Source of the DNA: an uncultured Myxococcales bacterium
GTDB lineage: Bacteria; Myxococcota_A; UBA9042
Assembly (NCBI GenBank): GCA_903924465.1
Contig: CAIYBN010000038.1
Location: 1-64,000, forward strand
Direction: 5' to 3'
Length of the DNA stretch: 64,000 nucleotides
A program made the position numbers and the translations under genes. Shown in pieces: positions 34,007-42,200 of this stretch (its first letter is position 1; the number at the start of each line of letters is the position of its first letter). The notes below the pieces were generated by a model. That model saw nothing but the letters and a program-made list of their open reading frames with translations, was not told the origin of the DNA and searched no databases.

Positions 34007-35076
34007 CGGCGACCTCGCGGGTCGGTGTGCGCCATGAATCGCAGGTCCGCTTGCCGCAATTGCAGCAAATCCGGCGCGCCGGCGAGGAACATGGTGATGC
34101 GCAAAGTCTCGATCACGGCTTCGATCGCCGCAACCACCGCTTCGACACCGTCTTGCGCGGCGACCAGAAACGGCCAGGCCATCGCGCAAGCGTCGGCACC
34201 CAAAGTGATGCACTTCGCCACGTCCAGGCCATCGCGCAACCCGCCGGAACCAATGACCAACCGGTTCGGCAGCGCGCGCCGGGCGAAGATGATGCTGTCC
34301 GCAGTTGGCGTACCAAAATCCGCCAGCACCGCGCCCGCGATCGCGCGCGGCGTGTGCGCGTGTTGCCGCAGCGCCTCAATTTGCGCCCACGAGGTGCCGC
34401 CCACGCCCGCTGTTTCAACGCCCGCAATACCGGTCAGACGCAGTGCCTGGAGCGTTTCCTCGCCCAGCCCGCAGCCGACTTCCTTGACCAGAATCGGCAA
34501 ATTCGCGCCAGCCGCTGCTTCGCCGATTGCATCCAGCACGCCACGCCAGTCGCGATCACCTTCAGGCTGAATCGCTTCCTGCAGCGGATTCAAGTGGACG
34601 TAAATCGCATCCGCCCCCACCGCTTGGGCCAACGATTCCAGCGTGCGGGCATCCAGCTCGTCGCGCAGCTGAATGCCGCCGATGTTGCCGATGATCAAGG
34701 TCCGCGGCGCGACATCGCGCAGGTCAAAGCTCGCAACTTCTTCTGGACGTTCCAGCATCGGCCGCTGAGAACCGAGGCAGAATCCGACATTCGTTCGCTC
34801 CGCCGCTTCGGCCAGCATCCGGTTCACGCGTCCCGCTTCGGTCGTCCCGCCCGTCATCGCGCCAATCAGCAGCGGCGCCGCCAGGGTCTTGCCCAACAGC
34901 TGACAGCGCAAGTCGATGCGATTCAGGTCAAGTTCCGGTAGCGACAGCAACTCAAAACGATAGCGGTCAAGGCCGTTCCCAATGCCGGGCTGCTGGACCC
35001 GGCCGTCCAACGCGATGCGCAAGTGGTCGCCTTTGCGGTCGCCGAGCTGATCTGATTTTCGCGGAGCGTGCGCCAT
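34003..35076 (-). CDS. fni: Type 2 (FMN-dependent) isopentenyl-diphosphate delta-isomerase
   Basis: The 357-residue TIM-barrel flavoenzyme interconverts IPP and DMAPP. Family motifs visible are KGDHLRIAL at the N-terminus, LIGAMTGGT, NVGFCLGSQRPML, HLNPLQEAIQPEGD, ILVKEVGCG, AGVGGTSWA and GSGGLRDG (phosphate of FMN). It is the first gene of the overlapping mevalonate operon. There is no ribosome site before the ATG. A promoter-like sequence places the transcript start only a few bases upstream, so it may be translated from a leaderless message. Confidence 0.94.
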   Translation of the reverse strand: MAHAPRKSDQLGDRKGDHLRIALDGRVQQPGIGNGLDRYRFELLSLPELDLNRIDLRCQLLGKTLAAPLLIGAMTGGTTEAGRVNRMLAEAAERTNVGFCLGSQRPMLERPEEVASFDLRDVAPRTLIIGNIGGIQLRDELDARTLESLAQAVGADAIYVHLNPLQEAIQPEGDRDWRGVLDAIGEAAAGANLPILVKEVGCGLGEETLQALRLTGIAGVETAGVGGTSWAQIEALRQHAHTPRAIAGAVLADFGTPTADSIIFARRALPNRLVIGSGGLRDGLDVAKCITLGADACAMAWPFLVAAQDGVEAVVAAIEAVIETLRITMFLAGAPDLLQLRQADLRFMAHTDPRGRR

Positions 35077-35085
35077 GGGGCGCCG

Positions 35086-35114
35086 ATCGTGCAGCGTCTA
35101 CCGCTTTCGGTCAA
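35086..35114 (-). promoter_or_regulatory. Candidate promoter of the mevalonate operon (leaderless)
   Basis: On the minus strand TTGACC (35114-35109), a 17-base spacer and CACGAT (35091-35086) precede the fni ATG at 35076. The predicted start would be about three bases before the ATG. The -10 box matches only half of the consensus. Confidence 0.4.
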
Positions 35115-35160
35115 CCAGCACTTGCCGGGTGAGACCCCATTCTGCCATGCTGACCCTGCC

Positions 35161-36537
35161 ATGACGTCGCCTCTTCGCCGAACCCAGCCAGCCCCGCGTG
35201 TCCTCGTCGCTACCTCGCAGTCGTCTGCGGAGCTGGAGGCGGACGAGGTCATCAGCGACGATTTGGATGCGCTGCTCGATCCGAGTTTTCCAGCAAGTTC
35301 TGTGCCTTCGATTGTCGCCGCGCAAGCCGGCATGGCCTACTTCACACTTTTGCGCGACTTGGTGCGCCTGGGTGAAGCGGGCTTCGTCGTTCGCCTCGCA
35401 GTGCTGACCGAGTTGGCGAGTTCGGATCGCACGAAATGGGACGCGGAAGTGCTGTCACGGCATTTTTCCTGGCTGACGCCGGATGCGCGGTCGGCGGTGC
35501 TCAAGTCGCTGCGCAAAGGCGGCTGGCTGGAAGTGCTTGAAGGCTGCCACCGCCTGACGGAGCGCGGTGAAGCGCTCTACGCCGTGATCAGCCGCGTGCT
35601 GGGGATCCGGCCGGAAGAAGGCGATCTGGCGCTGGGCGTACTGAACGTGGAGCTGACGCGCGATCTCGGCCATGAGCAGGCGCCGGCCTTGCGTCATCTG
35701 CACCACAACTTGCGGCGGATCGTCGGAACGGCGGAGGAAGCAGCGCGGTCACACTCGGAAGTCCGTGTGATGGAAGCACAATCGCGGATTGAGCGCAATC
35801 TCGCGTGGGCACGGCGCGCGCGGACGTGCGTCGAGCGGCTGGATCTCGAGAACGATCAGGCGTACCGCGCGGCGCAGGACGTCGGCTCGGCGCTGTCGGA
35901 ACTGCACCAGTGGCAGGCGGTGTTGCAGCGGGCGATTGGCGACTTGAGCCGCAAGCGCGTGCAGCTGGGCGCGACGGGCTTGTCGATGACCGACGTCACG
36001 ACGTTCCTGATGCGCTGTGACCTGCAAACGCTCGCGGATTTCGGCGCGCCGATGGTCAGTCAGCCGGTCGCGCCGATGTTCCTGATCCTGGACAACGTGC
36101 TGTCGGAGGCGGAGTACGAATACGTGCAAGTGCCTCCGCGTCCTGATGATTTGTATGCGCTTGGTTGGGCCGATGGACCGCCGGACGAGTCGGCGGCGGG
36201 GCAGATGGACTTGCCGGAGTTTACCGCGCTCGACCGCTTCATCGCCGACATCCGCGGGCTGACCGAAAAAGGTGGTTCTCAGAAGCTCGCGAATTTCGTG
36301 CCGCGGCGCACGTGGGCGGAAAGTGCCTATCGCCTGTCGCTGCTGGCGTTGGGCGAGTCGATCGGCACGACCGATGGCACTGCGATCGCCGACGAAGAGC
36401 CAAACGCGATTGAGGCCATGGCGGCGCTCGCGAGTCGGCCGTTCGAAGTCGTGCTGACCGGCGACGGTTCCGACAAGGATCGCGTCTTCACGGATGCTGC
36501 CAGCGAAGTGTCGCGCGGCGTCATCCGCCTCAGATAG
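35161..36537 (+). CDS. Unrecognised protein with winged-helix-like N-half and coiled-coil centre
   Basis: The 458-residue product has no signal or membrane segment. Residues about 60-165 look like one or two winged-helix units (VLKSLRKGGWLEVLEGCHRL, LTERGEALYAV). About 195-290 is Arg/Glu/Leu-rich and probably coiled-coil, and the C-terminal 150 residues are acidic and mixed. This order is reminiscent of kleisin-type MukF/MksF or JetA subunits, but no SMC-like gene is adjacent, so that is only a hypothesis. It is divergent from the mevalonate operon with an 84-base gap. The ATG at 35161 lacks a clear ribosome site. Confidence 0.7.
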   Translation: MTSPLRRTQPAPRVLVATSQSSAELEADEVISDDLDALLDPSFPASSVPSIVAAQAGMAYFTLLRDLVRLGEAGFVVRLAVLTELASSDRTKWDAEVLSRHFSWLTPDARSAVLKSLRKGGWLEVLEGCHRLTERGEALYAVISRVLGIRPEEGDLALGVLNVELTRDLGHEQAPALRHLHHNLRRIVGTAEEAARSHSEVRVMEAQSRIERNLAWARRARTCVERLDLENDQAYRAAQDVGSALSELHQWQAVLQRAIGDLSRKRVQLGATGLSMTDVTTFLMRCDLQTLADFGAPMVSQPVAPMFLILDNVLSEAEYEYVQVPPRPDDLYALGWADGPPDESAAGQMDLPEFTALDRFIADIRGLTEKGGSQKLANFVPRRTWAESAYRLSLLALGESIGTTDGTAIADEEPNAIEAMAALASRPFEVVLTGDGSDKDRVFTDAASEVSRGVIRLR

Positions 36538-36551
36538 GCAAATCGCTCAGC

Positions 36552-37607
36552 CTACTTGCCACACTTGAACGACGGTGTGTGCAGGCATTCGCCGGTCGGA
36601 AACACGCACTTGTCATCCGTGCACGCGTCGCCGTCGTTGCAATCCTTGGTCAGCCCGCTGCAGATGCTATTGGTGCACAGCGTGTTGTAGGTGCAGGGAT
36701 TGCCGTCGTCGCACGGGCCGCCGTCCGGGATCGGTACGTTGCTGCAGGCCGCGTTCTTGGGGTCACACGTGTCGGACGTGCACGGGTTGCCATCGTCACA
36801 GGTCTTCAGCGTGCCTTTGCAGGCGCCGTCGATGCAATTGTCAAAATTCGTGCAGACTTGGCCGTCGGAGCAGATCTGCGTCAAGTTGACGTGCTGGCAG
36901 CCGCCGGACCCCTCGCAGCTGTCCGCCGTGCACGCGTTGTCGTCGTCACAGAGGCCACCGCCCTTGCACGCGCCGAACGTGCACTTGTCGTCCGCCGTGC
37001 ACGGGTTGCCGTCGTCGCACGTCGGGCCGCTCAGCGCCACGGTGTGACAGCCCAGCGTGCCGCTGCAGTCTTCCTGGGTGCAAGGGTTGCCGTCGTCGCA
37101 AGCGGAGCCAAAGGCGAAACACGAGCCGTCGGTGCAGCGGTAGGCTGTGCACGGATCGCCGTCGCTGCAGGACTGATTGGTCGGGGCGTGCACGCATCCC
37201 GTGATCGGATCGCACGCGTCGAGGGTGCACGCGTTGCCGTCTGAACACTGAACTGCCGAACCAATGCACGCGCCTTTGAAGCAGGCGTCGTGGAGCGTGC
37301 AGATGTCGTTGTCGTCGCAGACAAAGCCGTTGGGCCCGGGCTGGAGGCGGCACTTGCCGTCCGTGCACACGCCGACACCGCATGGCGTATCGGTCTGGCA
37401 ATCGTTGTCGCCGGTACACGGTCTGCCTTCGATGGGGCTCGGCGGGGCGCTGTCCTGATCGTAGCTCGCCGCGTCACTGGCGTCGTGGTTCGCACCGTCC
37501 GCGCCATAACTGGTGTCCGCGCCGACACACGAGGTCAGAAGCGATGCGCAGGCCAAGCCGAGCGCCGCTGCGTGCCAGATTTCTCGTTGGGTCATTTGCG
37601 CGCTCAC
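36552..37607 (-). CDS. Cys-rich lipoprotein made of Dictyostelium-type CTDC repeats
   Basis: A 351-residue protein with lipobox LLTSC (Cys about 27), an Asp/Ala/Tyr-rich linker, and from about residue 60 to the end a chain of 20-25-residue repeats of the form CDDGNPCTxDxCxxxxGC. This is the Dictyostelium (slime mould) repeat pattern of prestalk extracellular proteins. Start: GTG at 37607, because GGGAGG sits six bases upstream of it. The longer ATG reading at 37625 would contain that ribosome site inside the gene. Likely disulfide-linked, rod-like and surface exposed; function unknown. Confidence 0.82.
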   Translation of the reverse strand: MSAQMTQREIWHAAALGLACASLLTSCVGADTSYGADGANHDASDAASYDQDSAPPSPIEGRPCTGDNDCQTDTPCGVGVCTDGKCRLQPGPNGFVCDDNDICTLHDACFKGACIGSAVQCSDGNACTLDACDPITGCVHAPTNQSCSDGDPCTAYRCTDGSCFAFGSACDDGNPCTQEDCSGTLGCHTVALSGPTCDDGNPCTADDKCTFGACKGGGLCDDDNACTADSCEGSGGCQHVNLTQICSDGQVCTNFDNCIDGACKGTLKTCDDGNPCTSDTCDPKNAACSNVPIPDGGPCDDGNPCTYNTLCTNSICSGLTKDCNDGDACTDDKCVFPTGECLHTPSFKCGK

Positions 37608-37765
37608 AGCATGCCTCCCAAACATAGCGTAGGCTGTTCCGCCACCCTCGTCGACGCGAGACTCACGAATCTAAATAATTGTGACGGAAATTCGAGTGCG
37701 GCAGGAACCAGGGACATTTGCGAAAAACTTGACCTGCCGGAAGCGATGGAATCCCGACGCGATCT

Positions 37766-38749
37766 TCACCACACGGCCAGATGATCTTCAACGACCCCAA
37801 ACGACGCTGGAACCACAAGTGTTTCGCCTGACGGCAAGCGAATCGTCCCGGCAAAGTGGCCAAACGGCTGGACGAAACGGCTGCGGATGATGCCCAGATT
37901 GAGGTTCTGGCGGCGGGCGCCCAGCGGCGAAAACGCCAGTTCTACCTCTGGCCCTTGCACGTGCCACACCTCGGACGCTGGCGACGCCGGCAGCGCAAAC
38001 GTCACGCCGCCCAATGGCTGCAGTTGGCCATCCAACCACAGGGCGTTTTCCGTGCTGGCGCCCGCCGCGTCATCGTACACGTGCGCGGACAAATTCAAGC
38101 CCAGGCGTCGACCATCCTTCAACCGCGTCGCACACGAAGCCCAATTCCAACGTGTCGTCCGCAACGCCGCCGATCGCGTCCAGTCGAGCGTGGCAAGGCC
38201 TTGGCGCGGCAGCGGCTGATCGTCAAATTTCATGTGTAGTTCTGCCAACATACCCGCGTCCTTGTGGGTATATGCCAGACGCTTGGGCGCGAGCGGAAAG
38301 ACCAGTGCGAGTCCTTCCCCTTGCTCGATTTCCGCCGAACCGCGCAGCCATTTTCCATCCAACTTCAGCGCCAGTGTCGCGCGCCAGCCACGGGCAATCG
38401 CGGCGATCTCCAGGCGATTTTCCCCTCGGGTCCAGACTGTCGTACCGTGCACGGAACTCGGTGCGAACTGCAATCCCCACCCAAACGGCGCCAGCGCCTC
38501 CGTTTGCCACATGGCGCGGCTCCGGCGATCGACGACATAGCAGAACAAGTTGGCCGCGTAGCCAAGCTGCACGACTGCAAACGCCACGAAGTGCGTCTCG
38601 GTGTTCAGCGACAAATAGCTCCATTCTTTCAGGCGCCAACGCCCGCCGGGGGCCGTAACGTTCGGGTTTGCGATCGCGCCGGCAAAGCGGCCGATGTGCC
38701 TCTCAGTACCTTCGCAAATGCGACTGGGGGCCCGCAGCAGGTCGTCCAT
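37766..38749 (-). CDS. DUF2804 family protein
   Basis: A 327-residue protein predicted to be mostly beta-strand, with features of the uncharacterised DUF2804 family: RRLKEW-type N-terminal segment (WRLKEWSYLSL), central RWNWASCA, GLNLSAHVYDD and the terminal FGVVEDHLAVW. The family looks like a lipocalin/CrtC-type barrel and has no assigned reaction. No signal peptide. GCGAGG precedes the ATG at 38749. It stands between a Cys-rich lipoprotein gene and a divergent endopeptidase gene. Confidence 0.8.
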   Translation of the reverse strand: MDDLLRAPSRICEGTERHIGRFAGAIANPNVTAPGGRWRLKEWSYLSLNTETHFVAFAVVQLGYAANLFCYVVDRRSRAMWQTEALAPFGWGLQFAPSSVHGTTVWTRGENRLEIAAIARGWRATLALKLDGKWLRGSAEIEQGEGLALVFPLAPKRLAYTHKDAGMLAELHMKFDDQPLPRQGLATLDWTRSAALRTTRWNWASCATRLKDGRRLGLNLSAHVYDDAAGASTENALWLDGQLQPLGGVTFALPASPASEVWHVQGPEVELAFSPLGARRQNLNLGIIRSRFVQPFGHFAGTIRLPSGETLVVPASFGVVEDHLAVW

Positions 38750-38921
38750 GGTGCCTCGCAATGGGCGGCGGTGTGCCCGCACGTTCACAGTTGGCCGCCG
38801 CGGCAAGCGCGGCCATCGCACCACATCCGGTGCGACCGCGTCATTCTGCCATAGCCGCGGAGTTCTGGGCACCTCACCTCAACGCTTGACGCGCGCCGTG
38901 CCACAGGGTACTCGCATCAGG

Positions 38922-38941
38922 TCGCGATCGCGCGATCGCGA
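38922..38941. promoter_or_regulatory. Perfect 20-base palindrome next to a -35 box
   Basis: TCGCGATCGCGCGATCGCGA reads the same on both strands. It ends two bases before TTGACA at 38943-38948. Its position suggests an operator for the promoter of the MepA-like gene, but GATCGC-rich words are common in this genome's coding sequence. Confidence 0.5.
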
Positions 38942-38942
38942 G

Positions 38943-38973
38943 TTGACACTTCTGGTTTTGGAAAGAATATAAA
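38943..38973 (+). promoter_or_regulatory. Promoter of the MepA-like gene
   Basis: TTGACA (38943-38948) is followed by an AT-rich TATAAA at 38968-38973. The 19-base spacer is long for sigma70. A second TTGACA at 38996-39001 has no good -10 partner. The remaining ~290-base gap between the divergent genes shows no coding sequence. Confidence 0.45.
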
Positions 38974-39040
38974 TTTCGTGAAGTTACAGTCAAAGTTGAC
39001 AAAACTGGCGCAAGTTATCGGTCGGGTGCATCTTCAGCAC

Positions 39041-40639
39041 ATGAAGACGCCTTGCTTGTGCATCGCCGCACTGCTCCTGACCCTGCCCGTTCAGACCGCG
39101 CTGGCGGCAGATCCGCGCGCGTTGGCCGCGATCGCGCCGATGCAATGGGTCGAGCCGGACGCGGTCGAGTACACCCTGGCGCGCATCCGCGGACTGGGCG
39201 ACCCGAAGGAGCAGCTCCGCGAAGTGGCAGAGGCCGGTTTGGAGCAGATGGCTTGCCGCGGCCTCATCGACTTTCGCGGCCTGACGGCGGTGCGCACCGG
39301 CGGTTTCGGCTACCGCGATCAATTTCGCGGACGCAGTTGGATGCGACCTGCGTTGGCGCGCGTGATCCTGCGGGCACACGAGGCGTTTCGCGCCGAACGC
39401 CCGACCAATTGGGTGACCGTCGCCGACGCGACCCAGCCTGGTTGCGGGCAACTCTCGTACGGGACGCTGGTGCGGATGGTGGAAGACGGCCAGTCGCCGG
39501 AAGCGCGGGCGACGGCGGGGCGGGTGGCCGGCTTGAATGCCGCAAGCCTGGACGATGACGGACCATCGGAAACCCAGCGGCTGCTGGCCAACATTCAGTT
39601 TCTCGTCGGCCAGTCGGGCGTTGCGGAAATGCACACGGCGGCAGATTTCCCGTTGGAACACGAGCGATTTCACACCCAAAACCAGTTGGTGCTGGTCGAA
39701 CACCGCGTTCAGGCCCGGGGGCTGTCCGAGGACGGCGAGGGTCGCACTGTGCTTCGCGTCGCGACGCGGCGGTACGCGTTGCTGCCCAATCCGCCCAAGC
39801 CGCGCCAGCAAAAACGCCTGGTTGCCGCGATGGCGCGGACGGTGCAGAAGCTGTGGGCGGGAGGCCAGACGATTCGCAGCGAGCAGGTCAACGACTTTGA
39901 TCCCGTGGTCGGACAGCGGCAGGTGTGGCTGGTGCACAAGGTGGATCAGAACGCCGGACTGCAAGTTACTGTGCTGACACATGAAATGCCGGGAGCGACA
40001 TTGGATCCGGCACGCGCGATCGAAATCCGCTTGTCGCGCTGGCACGATCGCAAGCCCGGCAATGGCAATGGCGAAGTGCGGTGGCGGCCAACGGAAAATG
40101 GCTGGCAGCGTTGGCTGATGTTGAGCGAAGCGGGACACATGACGCACGCCGGCGGTCGCGACGCGGACATCAGCTACGTCACGGCGGACAACACCGAGCA
40201 CCTGCGCGTTCGCTTGAATCACATCGACGTGATGGGCACCTGGCGCTGGTGGCAGCTGCTGGACGAGACGTCGCGCGCCGCCGGCACGCCGCTGGAACGG
40301 ATTTTCATCGACGGCAAAGTGCGCACGCTGTTTGCACGGCGGCTGCCTGCGGACGCCAAAGCGACGCTGTTGTGGCAGGACATCGTGGCCGTTTCCCAGG
40401 GGCACGACGCGCATCACCACGTGCGGCTTGCGTCGGCACCCGCCGAGCGCGAAGGGGCCGCATTGGTCGATTTGTTTACACCCGTTGCGCCGATGGAAGA
40501 TGCCGTCGGCGTCAGCATGCCCGGGGACTCATGGATTCGCGCCCAAGCGGTTTGCATGGCGCCTCTCGTCCCCGCGACCGCGCCGCCGGCGGCGTCGACC
40601 GCAGCCTCATCCCGGGCCCTCGCGTATCCCAGTCGCTGA
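39041..40639 (+). CDS. MepA-like (M74, LAS-type) murein endopeptidase with long N-terminal extension
   Basis: The 532-residue exported protein has a signal peptide (cleavage near ALA-AD, residue 24). The C-terminal ~200 residues carry the MepA zinc motif: His369 and Asp376 in THAGGRDAD and the histidines 458-460 in HHHVRL. E. coli MepA, which cleaves D-Ala-meso-DAP cross-links in peptidoglycan, is only about 274 residues. Here about 190 extra residues precede the domain, rich in charged helices and with no recognised fold. The start is set by the signal peptide. It converges with eutB, 49 bases away. Confidence 0.8.
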   Translation: MKTPCLCIAALLLTLPVQTALAADPRALAAIAPMQWVEPDAVEYTLARIRGLGDPKEQLREVAEAGLEQMACRGLIDFRGLTAVRTGGFGYRDQFRGRSWMRPALARVILRAHEAFRAERPTNWVTVADATQPGCGQLSYGTLVRMVEDGQSPEARATAGRVAGLNAASLDDDGPSETQRLLANIQFLVGQSGVAEMHTAADFPLEHERFHTQNQLVLVEHRVQARGLSEDGEGRTVLRVATRRYALLPNPPKPRQQKRLVAAMARTVQKLWAGGQTIRSEQVNDFDPVVGQRQVWLVHKVDQNAGLQVTVLTHEMPGATLDPARAIEIRLSRWHDRKPGNGNGEVRWRPTENGWQRWLMLSEAGHMTHAGGRDADISYVTADNTEHLRVRLNHIDVMGTWRWWQLLDETSRAAGTPLERIFIDGKVRTLFARRLPADAKATLLWQDIVAVSQGHDAHHHVRLASAPAEREGAALVDLFTPVAPMEDAVGVSMPGDSWIRAQAVCMAPLVPATAPPAASTAASSRALAYPSR

Positions 40640-40688
40640 GCGGGCGTTGGCTTCTGACAAGATGGCGCAGCTGTTCGGTTGCAGTCCC

Positions 40689-42098
40689 TTACGCGGGTCG
40701 GCCGTACTTCCGCTCGGCCCGCAGGCTCCACGCGCTTTCGAACACCGTCGCATCGCCGGCCCGTTCCGTCAGCTTGCCGGCGCGCCACAGCCCGACTTTT
40801 TCCAGCCACGCCTCGAATTCCGGCGCGGGACGCAGTCCATACAATTCGCGCACTTGCGCGTTGTCGTGGAAGCTCGTGGTGTTGTAGTTCAGCATCACGT
40901 CATCGCCCAGCGGAATGCCCATCAGGTAGTTACAACCAGCTGAAGCAAGAAGCATTTCCAGATTTTCCTGATCGTCCTGATCGGCATCGGCGTGGTTCGT
41001 GTAACACGCGTCGCAGCCCATTGAAATGCCCGAGAGCTTGCCCATGAAATGGTCTTCCAGACCGGCGCGGGTGATCTGTTTGCCGTTTTGCAGGTACTCG
41101 GGACCGATGAAGCCGACGACAGTGTTGACCAGGAACGGCGTGTAGCGGCGAGCCAGCGCGTACGCCCGAGCCTCCATCGTCGTCTGATCCGTGCCGTGAT
41201 GCGCATTGGCGGACAGTGCGGTGCCTTGACCGGTCTCAAAATACATCACGTGCGGCCCTTCAGCCGTGCCTTCGCGCTTGGTCAGGTCGTAGGCCTCGTC
41301 GAGTAGCCCCACGGTGATGCCAAAGTTGCGATTCGCCTTTTCCGATCCGGCAATCGACTGAAAGCACAGGTCCACCGGCGCTTTCAGGCGGCGGATCGCC
41401 TCCATCTGAACGGTCACATGCGCCAACACGCAAACCTGGGTCGGAATCCGCAGCTGGCGCATCAAGTCCTTGACCGCGTGCAGGATCGCCGCGGTATTTT
41501 CCACGCTCTCCGTCGACGGATTGATGCCGATCACCGCATCGCCGTTGCCATAGCTCAGGCCTTCCTTGATCGCCGCGAGGATGCCGGGCACATCGTCGAC
41601 GGGATGATTCGGCTGCAGGCGCGACGAGATACGGCCAGCCAGACCGATCGTGTTGTTGCAGCGCCGCACCTGGGCGATCTTCTTGCCGGCGACGACCAAA
41701 TCCATCGTTGACATCAGCTTGGCGACCGCGCTGACCATCTCTGGCGTCAGACCCATTGAAATCGCGCGGATTTCGTCCGCTGTCGTCCGCCGGTCGAGAA
41801 TCCACTCGCGCAGTTGCGCCACCGTCCAGCCGCTGATTTTCTGGTAAGTGCGGGCATCCAGATCGTCGACAACGACGCGCGTCACTTCGTCCAGTTCATA
41901 CGCCACGGACGGGTGCTCGTAGAACTGCCGCAGCGGCATGTCCGCAATCACCCGCTTGGCCGCCACGCGCTCGCGGGTGTTGTGCGCCGCCAGCTCAGCC
42001 GCGCGATCGCCGGACTTCAGCTCGGACGCCTTGTTCAGCGCATCCTTGAGGCTTTTGAAGGTAAAGGAATCGCCGTGAACAGAGGCCGTCAGCTTCAT
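40689..42098 (-). CDS. eutB: Ethanolamine ammonia-lyase large subunit, without adjacent eutC
   Basis: A 469-residue protein that tracks E. coli EutB through most of its length: SGDRAAELAA, RVAAKRV, NTIGLAGRISSRLQPN, GDAVIGINPSTES, QVCVLAHVT, YFETGQGTALSA, FIGPEYLQNGKQITRAGLED and MGCDACYTNHADADQ. EutB binds ethanolamine and, with EutC, adenosylcobalamin, releasing acetaldehyde and ammonia. The small subunit gene, reactivase and microcompartment genes usually nearby are absent here. The ATG at 42098 begins MKLTASVHGDSFTFKSL as expected. There is no strong ribosome site. Confidence 0.93.
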   Translation of the reverse strand: MKLTASVHGDSFTFKSLKDALNKASELKSGDRAAELAAHNTRERVAAKRVIADMPLRQFYEHPSVAYELDEVTRVVVDDLDARTYQKISGWTVAQLREWILDRRTTADEIRAISMGLTPEMVSAVAKLMSTMDLVVAGKKIAQVRRCNNTIGLAGRISSRLQPNHPVDDVPGILAAIKEGLSYGNGDAVIGINPSTESVENTAAILHAVKDLMRQLRIPTQVCVLAHVTVQMEAIRRLKAPVDLCFQSIAGSEKANRNFGITVGLLDEAYDLTKREGTAEGPHVMYFETGQGTALSANAHHGTDQTTMEARAYALARRYTPFLVNTVVGFIGPEYLQNGKQITRAGLEDHFMGKLSGISMGCDACYTNHADADQDDQENLEMLLASAGCNYLMGIPLGDDVMLNYNTTSFHDNAQVRELYGLRPAPEFEAWLEKVGLWRAGKLTERAGDATVFESAWSLRAERKYGRPA

Positions 42099-42200
42099 GT
42101 CGCCAGTGTACGGTGCCAGCGCGCGTTGGGGAAGCCTGTCGATCGGGAGCAAATTTGCTCACCGGGAAGCGCGCACGTACGGTGTGTTTGGGAGTTGCGC

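Noticed and set aside
40689-42098. Possible ethanolamine microcompartment operon around eutB
   Set aside because: No shell protein, EutC, EutA or aldehyde dehydrogenase gene is present on either side.
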